DNA of 60,000 nucleotides from Polytrichum commune. Lineage: Eukaryota; Streptophyta; Polytrichopsida; Polytrichales; Polytrichaceae. The position numbers were made by a program, and so were the translations under genes. Below are positions 1 to 12,613 of this stretch, in pieces (positions within the stretch are counted from its first letter, which is position 1; each line of letters opens with the position of its first letter). The notes under the pieces are model-generated. The model worked only from the letters and a program-made list of their open reading frames with translations, ran no database searches and was not told the origin of the DNA. The DNA lies in NCBI GenBank assembly GCA_950295325.1, contig OX485803.1:48067554-48127553 (forward strand), given 5' to 3'.

Positions 1-498
1 GCCTCCAAGGTTTTACAAAGTTTTCGTATTTCTAATTTTGTAAGTAATTATTGACGAATAATGCTCACCGCTACAGTATTAGCCTTTGGTAAGATAATGG
101 ATGTAACGTACGGATTTCAGATAAGAAAGGGGCATCTCAAAATGCAAGTCACGAGCATTCAAAGTTGAGTTAGTGTTGATATGTGAACTTTGGGGTTAGA
201 TATCTTATCAGTGCTAACTCTTAACAATAAGCCAATGATTCATTTGACATCAGTTCAGATCATGACTCATCCTTTCAGATAGACTTAATTACAACTATAA
301 ATTATAGAAAGAAATGATTATAATCGCAACCCTATGTTTGGTAGGCATTGATTCAGTGATACAGTTTGATGAGATTGAGTCTATGTGAAATTAATGTTGA
401 TTATATATGAATTTAGTAGTTTTCAAGGGGCTTTTGAGTAAGTTGTTTTCAAGGTGTGGATTGTATAAAAATAATGTTTCAGTTAGCCAAGATGATAC
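1..498. other. intron 7 of hydrolase paralogue A
   Basis: Follows the donor at 498/497 of the exon ending in GISLGG. I looked for the next exon expected from the paralogue (HTWFAAAADPR...) on the minus strand and do not see it, so it lies to the left of the window. Confidence 0.6.
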
Positions 499-3400
499 CT
501 CCAAGTGAGATCCCCATCATTCCAATGCGTAAAGGGTCAATGTCTGGTCTTTCTGTAAGGTAATCCATAACCTTGATAAGGTCCCAAACCTGACCAATTG
601 CAGCCCCAACCACTTTGTCACATTTGTGGCCAACACATTCGGCCATCACCAACTTAAGAAAAAGGAAAAAAATTAATTTGGAGTTACAGGAGATGCAAAA
701 AAGTAAATCATGAGTAGTCACAAAGAGTTTGCGATGATAGATTTTACAAAGTGCCGTTACCGTGTCAAACACAAAAGGCATTGTTTTTCCAGTCTCCCAA
801 GCAGCAACTAGCGCCTGCCAATTGCACTCCAAAGTCAGGGCTTTTGGTACATACACAAAAAACTGCATGTTGATCAAGACACCAACTACAACTTTGGGTT
901 AATGCTTAGGTAGCTTGATATTTTCCTCCAAGAAATTTAAACACCTCAAATTAATGGTCTTGCAACTATGTAGGAAGTCATACATCACTATAAGCATCGG
1001 GACTGCTTGCTCGGTCTCCATGATACCGGGCGTCCACAGCCACAGCTACAAAGCCTGCGGAGGCATAATCCTGCAAGAAAATTTAAGGATTTTCTTGATT
1101 AATTGATGTCAGAATCTGTCAGAAATTAATTGGTGTTGTTCAGCAACCAGATGAATTTAGGCCCCCATTACACTAGAGAGGATGAAGCTTGAAGAAATGA
1201 GCCTTTTCAGAACTTCTTGTTCATGCTTGTCCACTCAACTCCACTTTATGCACTTGTGAGGTTAAATTTTGTACTTGTCTTATGACGTTTAGATGGCATG
1301 TGAAGCCTTTCATGAATCCCATATGCAATGGTTGCGACAAGCTCTCAGTCGAAATCCTATGCTTCTACCTCATAGAGGTTGCTTAGAAATGCCGAGAGTT
1401 TGAGCTCTTGTTTTGTGGGTCCTAGGCCGATACACTTAAGCATTGGCTTGTCATGATGATCTCTCCTCTGTTTCGCACCATTCCCATGTTGATATCTCAC
1501 TTTGAGCATACCCTCAAGAACTTTCAATGAGGATTGGTCCAAGCTCTCAATAGTTTGTGCTTTCGTGGAAAGCTTGTCAAAGCTAAGCATCAAACTCTAG
1601 AAACATCAAGCAAAGCTAGACTAGTGTAAAAAGGGGGGGGGGGGGGGGCGCTTAGGAACATGTTGTAGAGAACTATTCACTTTTAGAATATTGTTGTTGT
1701 CTAGTTACATATTTTCTCCAAATTCTTCCAAAAGTGACTTCACTACAAGAATGTAATTTCGAAATAATTAACCTGCGTTATCAGAAAATTGTCCTACATC
1801 ATTAGAAAATCTGCAAATCTACCACAATGATAGATTTGCATATTTCTTCCAATGACGCAGGACAATTGCCGATGCATATGCTGGTAGTGCTTGAGATTTG
1901 TCATTGACAATTATAAACTTGTATTATGTTCATTTGGATACTGCAGGTGATATGCATGCTAGTTTTTTTGAGGTAACACAAGGAATTTTGTAGATTTTCT
2001 GACCAATGTAAAAGTGACCTATGGCACTTTACTCAAGTTTTGAATTAATTTGTGTCAAACCTGCTTATTACTTTCGTTAATCAACCTTTGCGTTTCTTTC
2101 TTCGCAACAGCGTGGTTACGATCAAGCATCGATAAGGATAGATACTAAACCTCCATGAGGGGCCGCATAGTTTCCTTGCTATGATTTGTTCCATGGAGAG
2201 CTATTATAGCTGGTCGTTTCACTGTTTTGTTTGAAGATTTCGGGCGGATGATCAACAGAGGCACTTTCCCCTGCTCTCCTTCCTGTAAGAAACAAAAAGC
2301 TCAACAATGAACATGAGGATGAGCATCGATCCTGTCCCAAGCGGACAATGGTGTCAATCATGCCTTGCAAAACGACAGGTGCTCAAATGTGTTCTCAAAC
2401 ACACTCAATCCAACAATAATTGCACATTAATTTCCACATTGCACTTTATAGCGAGCAAGAGTTCCTGAGTCAATATGAGACAAAAAAAAGAAGACGCAGG
2501 AAAGAGCTCTCAGAGTGGCAGCTTTCTGACACAAAGTAAGCAAAATTTGCAACCCAAGTAAGGTAGACAGACCCATTTCCGTTACCTGTAAGCAATTTCG
2601 CATATGTGTAGTACAAGTGTGATATTGGAGTGATTTTTCACAGGTCTGGAAATTGATATCACAACGTTTAACAAAAAAAAATCACAATTCGTCTCCAAGT
2701 TTTGAAATTATTGTGAATTTTCAAAGGCAAGATCCTCTCCCAACCCATATTCACAGGATAGGTCAACCTATTTCCAAAAACTGGGAGGTGAAAAATTGAG
2801 TACAATCAGTGCCCGTATCAAGGAACCCAACTCCGTGCCCATTCTAACCTACTTTTTCCATCACGTTAGAAAGTGACAGCAACATGTGTGAAACTTCGCG
2901 GCTTTTTCCATCGCTTTAGAAAATGATGGCAACATGCATGAAACTTCACAGCTTTATAGGACTCTATTTTATTAAGATTCTGGGGGTTGTCGGAAATGGG
3001 TCTGTCTACCATACATAAAACATTTCTCTAAAAATTGAATGACTCACCAAACACCATATATTGACAAAAGAATTCCTCAAGTGGTGGAACGTACCTCGAC
3101 CCATAAAAGAAGATTCTCCTCCTCAAACTCTTGAGAGGCATTGGCTTTCAAGATTGGTTCCATTTTCTGAGGATGAAAACAACATGCTCAACTGTCACTA
3201 TGTCTTAGAAAGAGATGGAATTCGAATCTATTAACTAAGGTGAAATTGTGATCGTGGCTAAAGAAAATCAATCCTGACATACATAGATCATGCTTTCAGA
3301 GTCTCCAGCAAGGCAGCGGTAATCCAAATACCGTGAGTTTGCTTCCTGCTGGCTCATTTTTTTGATGCCAAGCTTTAATTTCCAGTTTTCCACGTGGGAA

Positions 3401-5131
3401 TTAAGAGGGTCTTAAGCAATTTCAGATTCCCGTGTAGCAAGAACAAATTAAAAAATAAATAAACAATAAACAACATTTGTTTAAGAAAAGCCTAAGTAGG
3501 AAGCACTCCATGGTAGGTCATCACTCAGAATGAAAAGGAGCAATGCATGTTGTTTCTTCTCAGAAGCATCTTCATCAGATCCTACTGAACATGTTTCTTG
3601 TAGTAGCTAGGTTAGCAAAATTAATATTTCGGTGCGAGTTCATTCCACTAATTTTAGTGAATGTCAGACAGACAACACATCGCCTACTATTCTCTCTAGA
3701 GCCTAACGTAGTTGGTTGAAATTGTAGTTTAACGTTGAGCAATTTTGGTCTCTTGAAACACCGTCGTCCATTTGGTGGTATGTATCTACACACGCCGAAT
3801 CAACTGGCAAGAGTTGTATCAATCATGCCACCAACTTACACAACTAAGATTCGGCTTTGACTAGGGTTGGCTGCCAATTCATTGCATAAGGTATATGTAA
3901 GGTGAGTGCACCTATTATCATAAACATTTTCTAGATTTCAGCATATGCAGAGGTTAAATAACAAAACAATAATTACACGAACACATTAGCAAATTCAAAT
4001 GAGGAACACGAGAGTTGAGCTTATTATTTTTGGAGCCCAAGTGAATATCTTCCAAAGTGCAGGTCATAGATGTTCTATAATGGTTTTCTTTCGGATATGT
4101 ACATTTAGAAGTTGGATATGTTCCTATACAACAAAACCCATAATAGGTCACAATTCATGATGGGTGCACTCACCTTATACTTAAAACCTACCAACACATC
4201 ATCTAAAACCACCTTCATTACCCCCAACACAGGTTTGGACAATGTTTTGTTTTTTGGCTTCATGAGGCCAATTTGCACAAAAAATAATAATAAGGTGATT
4301 TTTTACATTAAGAACCAAAACTTTTATTTTCTAAAAGATGAAAGGAGGGCTCACCTCGGGGCTTAAGATGGATGTTGCTCCCTGAACCAAGGACTTGTTG
4401 TGATGCCATCCAGGTAGAATTTTAGGTGGGTTCACTAATCACACGATTAATCAAGACCAAACATTCCAACATCAGAAAGTTAAGGAACCTAAAAAAAATT
4501 AATATCGTTACCCAACATTAAATCATGCAAAATGGCTATGTAGTTAAACGTAGATTGAACTTCGTCTCAATCACGGATTTTTAATTGCACCTACAGCTAC
4601 AACACGAACCTTTCCCTTGAAGGTGCTTCCAAAGTCCTTGACAACTCTTTCTCGTCATCCAGAAACTAAGGATCGCTTGAACATTACAAGTCCAATTTTC
4701 AAGCACTGTTTCGAGAACTCAAAGAGTCCCTCGTTGTGGCAGTGAAGTCTACATTACTAACCCTGCTTGTAAATCATTTCTTCAAAAACCTTCCAACACC
4801 ATTGGTAATAATTTGGAGTTACAAAGGGAGGGGGTTCCTTGCGATGCATATAGAAACAACGATGATGTATGAGCAATTAAAGGTGTTCTTTAGCTGTTGA
4901 GTATGTACTAGCTTTGTGATGAATTTTACACTGATTTTTTAATTTGTAAGTGAACCTAACTATGTGTTTTGAGGAGATATCCAATTAAAAAGAAAGTGGA
5001 GAAAACACCACACAAATCCAAGTTTGGTTCATCATTGTAAGTTGATGAATGGAAGAAATCTGTTCCAAATGTGGAGAGAGCAAGCTTTTGAAGTAGTAAT
5101 TGTAAGGAGAGGCACATCATAGCTTCGCACC
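499..5131 (-). CDS. alpha/beta-hydrolase, paralogue A (3' end outside window)
   Basis: Serine hydrolase of the alpha/beta fold; substrate unknown. Exons I can place by GT-AG sites and by alignment with the paralogue at 52013-58956 are 5131-about 5286 (Arg/Lys-rich ...LLQVLASRRKKQ), 4355-4434, 3095-3166 ([12 protein letters not shown]), 2151-2282 ([12 protein letters not shown]..., [15 protein letters not shown]), 984-1070 ([20 protein letters not shown]), 761-814 and 499-589. The last holds the nucleophile elbow GISLGG. Exons 2, 5, 6 and 7 are 80, 87, 54 and 91 bases long, the same as in the paralogue, and all phases fit. The Asp and His of the triad lie beyond position 1. Intron 3 carries a MITE (2561-3011). 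No frameshift or stop is seen in the seven exons, so the gene may be functional. The start is uncertain: the 5'-most placed exon is open to a possible acceptor near 5286, and an earlier exon may lie at 6872-7051. Confidence 0.85.
2561..3011. mobile_element. non-autonomous Tigger-like MITE in intron 3 of paralogue A
   Basis: A 451-bp element with inverted ends AGGTAGACAGACCCATTTCC and its complement at 2992-3011, flanked by TA on both sides. The ends and the subterminal CCTATTTCC motif resemble those of the transposase-bearing element at 48679-51085 (end AGGTAGACGACCTGTTTC), so it was probably moved by that family. It contains no coding potential that I can see and two near-identical tandem segments around 2855-2950 (TTTTTCCATC...TTAGAAA). 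Confidence 0.75.
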
Positions 5132-5249
5132 TTGCTTCTTCCTCCGGCTGGCCAACACTTGAAGAAGTCGTCTCCGAATTTTATTGCCCTGCCACCGAAT
5201 CGCATGAGAAGTCTTGGCAGCATTCCTTTTTTCTACGTCTGTTTGAGAA

Positions 5250-6790
5250 TCTAGTGATTCGGAATTGGCACCGTCAGACTTGGAACCCTGCACTCATACA
5301 AGTCGTTGTCATCATCAACTTTAATGTTTTTCCTATCAATGAATCCACAATTGAGGGGGAGGATTTGGATTCGTCATTCCTTCGAGGACAATGTTGGAGA
5401 GGAATCAATGCTGTGCTACCTGAGAGCCTGAACCTCACCCGTTTCCTGAAGTCATTCCCTCGGAGGCGAACAAAACAAAGTTGCGTCACTCGAACTAACC
5501 AGCCTACGCCTACGCCTATCCTAATACTCCAAATATAAGATTTGCAGGTTTGCCTGCAAATCTGTTGAATTCAGAATGATCGCAGCTTCAGGAATCTTCA
5601 CAGATACTATGATTCTCCTTGTGCGGAAATAATCAACAGAGATCAAATGAGATTCCACGAAACCACAACTAGGCGGAGGATTTGGTCTAAGTGGTTCCTT
5701 CAAGGACAAGATGTCGCATAATTTCCTAGCTCCTCCTCCTCAACCAACAAGTGCTAGTGCACAAGAGGGGGCTCTGTGCCACCTGAGAGCCTGAAGAAAA
5801 TTCCTCACTCTTTTCCTAACTTCATCCTCTCGGAGGCAAACAGAAGTAAGATTTGCCTAACCTATTCCAAATGTAAGATGTAGAGGTTTTACCTGCAAAC
5901 CTGTTGAATTCAAGATGGTGGCAGTTGCAGGAACCTTTACAGATACTATAATCCTCCTTCTGTGGAAATACTCATTAAAAGGAGATCCACTGAGATTCCA
6001 CGCAACAACAATGCCGAGATTATCCGTCAATAACGAGATACACGAAACCAGTACTACTAGGTGGAGGACTTGGACTAGTGGTTCCTTCGAGGACAAGGTG
6101 CAACATAATTTTCTACATCCTCCTCCTCACAACAACACATGCGAATTCACAATGAAGGAATCTGTGCCACCTGATATCCTGAAGAAATTCCTCACTTTCT
6201 TCCTTCCCTTTCATTCCCTCGAAGCAAACCAAACAAAGTTGCGGTACTTGAACAAATCCGCCCCTAACTTATTCCAAGTCGTCGATATATTGCAGTAGGA
6301 ATTTTTACAGAATCTATAACCCTCCTTGGGCAGAACTTCATTAACAGAAGATCCAATGAGATTCCACTCCACAACAATGTCGATGTTATCCGCCAATGAC
6401 GGGATACACGAAACCAGGATAACTAGGCGGAGGATGGATTTGGGCCAGTAGTTCCTTCAAGGACAAGGTATCACATAATTCCCTACCTCCTCCTTCTTAA
6501 AGCAACAAATGCTAATGCACAATAGGGGAATCTGTGCCACCTAAAATCCTGAAAAAAAATCTCACTTCCTTCCCTTCCCTTCCTTTCCTTTCCTTTCCTT
6601 TCCTTTCCTTTCATTTCACTCGGGGAAAACCAAACAAAAGTTCCGCACTCGAACAAACCTATTCCAAGTGATCGAAATATTGCAGAAATTTGTACAGAAT
6701 CCTTGTGCAAACCTAGCAAAGTTGCAGTCCTCTAACGAAATTTAAACCCACGCCTAACTCATTGCCCATGTGTTGGATATATTTGCAGTA
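5250..6790. repeat. tandem repeat of about 375 bp, roughly four units
   Basis: The phrase CTGTGCCACCTGAGAGCCTG recurs, with changes, at about 5411, 5774, 6151 and 6530, a spacing of 363-379 bp. Other blocks (GTTGAATTCAAGATGG, AGATCCACTGAGATTCCAC, GGTTCCTTCGAGGACAAG) recur in the same order. Short open frames occur in the units but the frames and stops differ from unit to unit, so I read it as a non-coding tandem duplication at the 5' end of paralogue A. A TTCCT microsatellite (about 6565-6615) sits inside the last unit. Confidence 0.8.
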
Positions 6791-6871
6791 GGAATTTGAT
6801 CAGAATCTACACTTGGGAAGCAAACAACTTGAACCACAAAAGCTCTGATCAAACTTATAAAGTCCACTCAC

Positions 6872-7051
6872 ACTGTGAATATCCGCCGCTAACTGGATCG
6901 AAGTCCGCCGACTCGTCCTGAAGCTGAAGCCTGTAATTTTTGCCTCCGAAGCACTCCCCTCCGATTCCACAGCAACGACGTCGGAGCAATACAAAAGCAC
7001 GCAAATGAAGAGTATATTAAAAATAACTGCTGGTCTGAAGAAGCTCCCCAT
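6872..7051 (-). CDS. candidate first exon with hydrophobic N-terminus
   Basis: An ATG at 7051-7049 opens 60 codons ending at a good donor (AGT/GTGAGT, 6873-6866). The N-terminus is MGSFFRP followed by a hydrophobic run (about residues 8-24, VIFNILFICVLLYC) and an acidic stretch (ESEGSASEA), which looks like a signal peptide or membrane anchor. Upstream (7060-7150) is a GC-richer leader. It lies upstream of paralogue A on the same strand and could be that gene's first exon, with the tandem repeat array as intron 1, or the start of an unrelated gene. Paralogue B shows no counterpart. Confidence 0.35.
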
Positions 7052-7473
7052 CTTCACCGTCTCCGCCTCAACCCTCGACGAACTCTCTCTAGCTTGCCGA
7101 ATCTGATGAAACTGGTCCCGATCCAGAGAGAGCTAATCTAGATCCATGTACATGAAGACCCTGAGTTCTAATTCGTCCTTGGCAATAGTCAACGTACAAC
7201 TTGATACTACAAGGACCACGTTGTCTTGAAACTTTTACAGCATCATTTTCCATGTGACAAAAACCAATCGGAAGGTGGGTTGCTTTCCATCCTCATAAGT
7301 TAAAGTTAAGCAAATCTCTGAGTGGCAGAATCTGACTCAGCCTGACATCTGGATCGAATTTACGAAACATGATGCGAGCCGAAAATCTTCGATAGTAGCG
7401 CACAACAATCCAGACTTCAAGTTCACTGCTTGTTTGTGCATCACATTCGAAGATGAAAAGTTAAAGAGTACTA
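7052..7473. other. upstream region of the candidate first exon
   Basis: No ORF of note. The first 100 bases are GC-richer than the surroundings and are the likely leader and promoter of the minus-strand exon at 6872-7051. I see no clear TATA box. Confidence 0.3.
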
Positions 7474-7798
7474 CCGTAACACCATAGCAGGTTCATCACC
7501 TGGCGAACGAATTTTTTTTTTTTTGAAAAAATAAGGTTCGTTTGCTAAAAATATATATTTTTAAATTCGTTCTTCTATTTTGAGGAAAAAAAAATTCGTC
7601 CTGGAATAGAGTAGATGTACCGGGATGACAACTTAAATTGATTTTTTCAACAGAGTCTACTTCACCCAACTTTCTGGATTTTTGTTCTTTTCATAATATA
7701 ATTTTCCATAATTTCGTTCTTCATGACCTGGAATTTCTGATTTTTTTCGTTTTTTTTTTTGGGAATTATTTAAGAACGAACCTGCTATGGTGTTACGG
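7474..7798. mobile_element. TA-flanked MITE with 21-bp inverted ends
   Basis: The ends are CCGTAACACCATAGCAGG (7474-) and its exact complement ending at 7798, flanked by TA (7472-7473 and 7799-7800). The interior is T-rich with no ORF. The length (325 bp), TA duplication and ends suggest a Tc1/mariner-class (Stowaway-like) MITE. The perfect ends suggest a fairly recent insertion. Confidence 0.8.
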
Positions 7799-8717
7799 TA
7801 ATTACAAAGTGTATCGTCGTAAGCTAAAGTTACTTCACGTTTGGGCTCAACTTGGAATAAAAGGCACGGAGGACTTATTAGGTTACCGGCTAGAGTAGTT
7901 GATTTTAAGATGTGGCTGCACTAATTATGATATTTAGGGTGGGCGAAGGTAAGTTTCACTTGTGCATTTCAAACATCTTTTTTGATTTGGACTCATTTCT
8001 TGGAGGATGTGAAACATGTAATTAAGTGCAAGATGATTAGCAAATCCAAATTGTGCTCGTAGAACTTTGCCCTAAAGTTTTTGGAGCTTGTCATATGAAT
8101 GTCTTGTCCATTACCAAAATGAAGATTACTCTTGTGCTCATTAAGTGGTCATACAGGTTCCCTTCTCCAATCACGTTGATTATTGACTTTGGAATGATAA
8201 TTGCATTTTGAGCGTGTAGATCGATGTCTTAAACATATGTCTTTTTGGTGTCACTTCTTAGATCCAAACCTAACCACATATTACTCAAGTATAGGTGTCC
8301 AAATTGTTGTTGTGTTTGATTTAGATGCGTCTACTTGACACCAGGGTCCAAGGGCCAGGGCTAGACACCCACCTCTTTGAGTTGGACCTCCACCAACATT
8401 ACGTTTTATGTCTGGCCAAGTTCATTGACCCAAGAATTAGCATCAAAGGCCCCAAATTAGGCTAGAGGTAATCACTTGGAATAAATTAATCACAAATCAT
8501 GGGGGTCATGTTTTTAACTAGACCCTTACATGTTGGTGGGGGCCCAACTCAAAGAGGTGGGTGAATAGCCCTAGTCCAGTCCATGACCAAAGAAACTTTG
8601 AAATCAAGCGATCCTATTTGGTCAATAGGATATTAATTTTGGTCCAAGGAGTCACACTACATCATTTATGGTGTTTGGTGTCACTTGCTATTCGGAGATA
8701 CGTGATGCAATGCTATA
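7799..8717. other. repeat-derived spacer with a small foldback
   Basis: No gene seen. 8360-8400 (ACCCACCTCTTTGAGTTGGA...CCACCAACA) is inverted at about 8531-8571, a foldback of about 210 bp. 8230-8320 is an inverted copy of a dispersed repeat also seen at 16790, 51870, 53280 and 54160 (core GATCTAAGAACA). 8584-8640 recurs directly at about 10130-10190. Confidence 0.5.
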
Positions 8718-9711
8718 CAATCCTACCTCTTTAATACAACACTCGATAATACAACAATTTTGATATAATGACACAAATTCCGTATACCAAATCTTCTATG
8801 TCAAATATACCGTTATAATATGATTGTGACATTGTTAATATGACACTCATGGACCCTCAAAATGTCATATTATAGAGGTAATAAATGCATGCATGGTGGG
8901 CCCCATATGAGTATAAATACATAGTTAATATAAATTTATGTAACTTTCACATATGAAATGTGGATAAAAGAAAAATTAATGTAAAATGATATCAAAACAT
9001 GGGAAGTACGGGAACTAGGTTCTCTATCTCAAAACCTAATCAAGAAAGTCATTAGATTTTGTCTCATTCCCAAAAAAAATTCACCTAAACCCTAAACCAA
9101 GGTGCACAATATGTTTTCAAGCATTTTGAATTCAAAATTTACCATATTTCTTTTATCTACATATTTTTGGAAACCTCTTGAAATTTCACTTCTTTTGGTG
9201 GTAGTTTGTCCAATTTTGAGATGTATTTGTAGAGTTGTGAGCATTTGGAAGGCATGTTAAGTTGAAGCAGGTGATTTCTAGACAACAATCTACTTTTGAA
9301 GATTATGAAATCATTTCATCCAATCTTTCTCACCTACATGTTGTTGAAAATATTTCAAGAGATTAATTTATTCTTGCACATTCTGAGGTCAGTTCTAGTA
9401 TGATCTTTTTCATTTGCATATTGTTGGAAAGCTATTGGATATTTGTTGGTATTTTGAAGTGCAACATCAATAGATTATTTATTCCTTCTTCAAGTCCACA
9501 TAGATTTCATGAGAGAAACTTGCATATTTTTAAAGACATTTGAAAGAATATTTATTTTGTATATGTTGGAAAATATCTAACGTGTCTTTTCATGGAGTGA
9601 TTCTTCTAATATGACAAAGAGGTATAATTTGTCATATTATTGAATATGTGACCTCGATAATATGACGGTTTTCTTGTTTCCCAAATGTGTCATATTAAAG
9701 AGGGAGGACTG
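8718..9711. mobile_element. pogo-like MITE, copy 1 (intact)
   Basis: The ends are CAATCCTACCTCTTTAATA and, at the right, the complement of CAGTCCTCCCTCTTTAATA, flanked by TA at 8716-8717 and 9712-9713. These ends resemble plant pogo-type MITEs (Lemi1/Emigrant group, whose ends begin CAGTAAAACCTC). The element is 994 bp with no transposase frame. Related copies are at 18750-37030 (split) and 39667-42640 (inverted, split). Confidence 0.8.
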
Positions 9712-9713
9712 TA

Positions 9714-12109
9714 ATTGTTTTTTGCTAAGAATGTAAAATTTAATCAAGTAAAGTCAATTATGTGATATATTTTTATTTGATATTTGTTGATGAGAATTTT
9801 GAAATCTAATGTAAGAGATCATAGCCCCATCATAGCCTTGCATTATTCTAAATAGTAAGTGACACTAAATACCATAAACGTTGTAGGGTTTGGGTCCAAG
9901 GTATGAAAAAAATGAAGTGGTGCTCATGTGGCATCATTTTCATAACAAATCTTGGCAGTCCCAACTCAAGAAATTACTCCTCCTAGTTTGAGAAACCAAC
10001 ATGGCAAGCTTGGGTCCAATCTTGAGTCCAAAAACAAGGTACAATGAGGGGTGTTTTGGACCCCAAGTTTCCTAGACCCATACCCTAATGTAAACCCACC
10101 CTCTAGGGATGGCTACACTAGGGTCTAAGACCAAAGAAAGCCCAAAATCAAGCAATCTTATTGGTCAATAGCCAAACTTTGGCCCAAGCAAAGTTCACAG
10201 TAGGCTTTGGGTCCAAGGCACAAAAACACGATGTCATGGAAGTAACATGACATCAATTTCCCACTAAATATCGTTGGTCCCCCATCAAGATAAAAATTCC
10301 ACCCAATTTTAAGAAACAATCCAATCTTGAATAAATATAAATATTCTTAAAATATTCTTGAGGCCAATACTCCCCGAAAATTAGAAACTATGTGCCGCCA
10401 AACATAAGGTCATTTCAATTGATGGTATCAAAAAAAATTGAAGCGGTTTCAAAATAAAGTAGGCCCCACACTATATTTGTCTATAAGTTCAATAGAATGT
10501 AGGTTGTGATAAATTCCATGAAAGGAAGTTTATACTATTTCTAAGATACCACAATATAAATCATATATCATTGGTCTATGTTTCCACAACATAACTATTT
10601 TTTTTTGTTCTTGAGTGCATATCTATTTTGTGTGTGTTTGTTTTGTATTGTGGAATTCTGAAATTGTTTTTAGGCTAAAACCGCATTGCAATGAATTATT
10701 GGCTCCGCCCTTTGAGATGGTTTTTGAAACGAGCCAAAGTTTGGCCTTGGTTAAACAACCAACTAGAATCGGCCACATGTGGAGGATAATCATAGAGCAT
10801 AGCACTCTTGCGACAAGCCACTTGTTGATTTTTAATAAACATATGATACATGAAAAATACTCACCCCAAATTTTCAAAGTAATTGAAAGGTACCACAAAA
10901 TATGCACAATTAGAAAATAACCTAATTAAATGGATAATTTAATTGCTTGTTGCCAAGGTAATACTCCTCAAACAATTATACCCTTGCTGCACATGGTTCT
11001 TGCAAGTCACACTAAGTGTCAGCCTTGGAAATTCATAGGGCTACACATGACTACACACAACCATCCACTTAAAGTTGAGATTTTTTTGGAATTATATAGG
11101 CAAGTGGGGTGCACCTAACTTGATCATGTATATAAGTTTAAAAAAAATTGTATCTCAAGTCTAGTGTTTTTTTTTTACATTTTAAATTTTAAAACTTCTA
11201 CTCAATTGAAAGTATCCCCCTGTATTTGTTCTAATACACAAAATATTATTCGGCTACTATCAACAATTCATTCTATCAATATATAGTGATAGTGGTTCAC
11301 ACAAATCTCACTTGTTTTTCAACCTAAATCTACATACTGATAAGCATTTGTAATGTATAGATCTCACACCTTACATGACATGTTCCTGGCCCCACCCAAC
11401 CTAGCCACTGGGTTGAATAATGTTATGCAAGTTCAAAGTTAAAAATAAAGTTCAATGTTCAACTTTATTGTACTTTTAACTTTCTTAAGTAGCACTCTCT
11501 CTATGCACTTGGTACCACTACACTAAATTGTCAAATTGGTGTGGGTGACCATTTGGAGTTACATGTTGCTATAACTTTTTACCAACATTATCCTTTTTTT
11601 ACAAACAAAGTTATATCATATTCTTCAGTGTGCATACTAACTACTTATGGTTTTTTTGGTAGAAAATGATAATGTGAGGAAGATGTTGTAGTAATGCGTA
11701 ACTCCAAATGGTATTCTACACTAATTAGACAATATAGTGTACATAGATTCCACATTTTCTAGTCAAGGCGGATATAATGTGGGTCCAAGGCCCTTGGGGG
11801 TTCCCCCAAGTCATCATGAAGACTCTTGACCAACACATTGAATATCAGTTGTAGAACAAAGTTAGCACAAAATGAAAAAAATGAAAAAAATAACTACATT
11901 AATTTTCAAGAAGAACACGTAATGTGACTCACACTAATTCTTTATTAGAAATTTTTAACATGGATTGAAAATCAACGTGGTCCACATTAATCCTCATTTT
12001 GAAAATCAATGTGGGCTCTAGAAATTATTGTATGCCATTATGATAGGATTATTTAGTGTAGCTTATTCTTGATCCTCCATTCCCCCTACCCATACACACT
12101 CACAACTAT
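9714..12109. other. intergenic, repeat-derived, no gene recognised
   Basis: AT-rich. 9855-9900 (AGTAAGTGACACTAAATACC) is an inverted match to 8671-8696, so pogo-like copy 1 may sit inside an older foldback element. An open frame at 10615-10920 has no family features and has an equally long antisense shadow, so I do not call it. Confidence 0.4.
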
Positions 12110-12613
12110 GGACCACTTGACACACAAGACTAAGAGCCCATGACCAGTACATTTCAAGCACTCTCATTGGTGGAAAAGGCGGAGCCGGTCCAAGTTCGCT
12201 TCACACTACGCTTGAGGGACCAACTGCATAGGTGAATGCAAGATGGATGTAAAGTCTACATGGATTCCTATCCACATGGCATCCAATGGATCATGTGTTC
12301 ATGGTCCCTTCGACTATTTTCAAAAACCACCTCTTGAAGATAGGCCAGACACAAAACTGCGAGACCATGGCACTCCAAACACTCACAACCGTTGGTTTAT
12401 TTTATTTTATCATGTGTGAGGGCCCGCATGAATAAAAACTCATTGACATAGCATTTGGTTGAGTGCCCAGTCACATATGACTTCACACTACACTCGAGGG
12501 TCCGTGACCACACTACATGATCGTGGAGGTGTCTTGGGACGGCCTTTGGACACTTTCTTTTGGGCTCTCACAATCTCATGGTCACGGCTCTTGGCTCGTG
12601 TGTGAAGTGGCCC
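12110..12613. mobile_element. Harbinger-like MITE, copy 1
   Basis: A 504-bp element that is the inverted homologue of 37510-38009 over its full length. Its right end is the complement of GGGCCACTTCACACACGAG; the left end has decayed (GGACCACTTGACACACAAG). No coding frame is seen. The class is inferred from the better preserved copy, which has a TAA duplication. Confidence 0.75.

Noticed and set aside
1357-1593. 78-codon minus-strand frame between exons of paralogue A
   Set aside because: Intronic by alignment with paralogue B; no counterpart there.
5254-6719. Series of open frames on both strands upstream of paralogue A
   Set aside because: They arise from the 375-bp tandem repeat and are not conserved in frame between units.
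10615-10920. 101-codon plus-strand frame
   Set aside because: A 94-codon antisense frame covers the same DNA, and neither has recognisable motifs or splice context.
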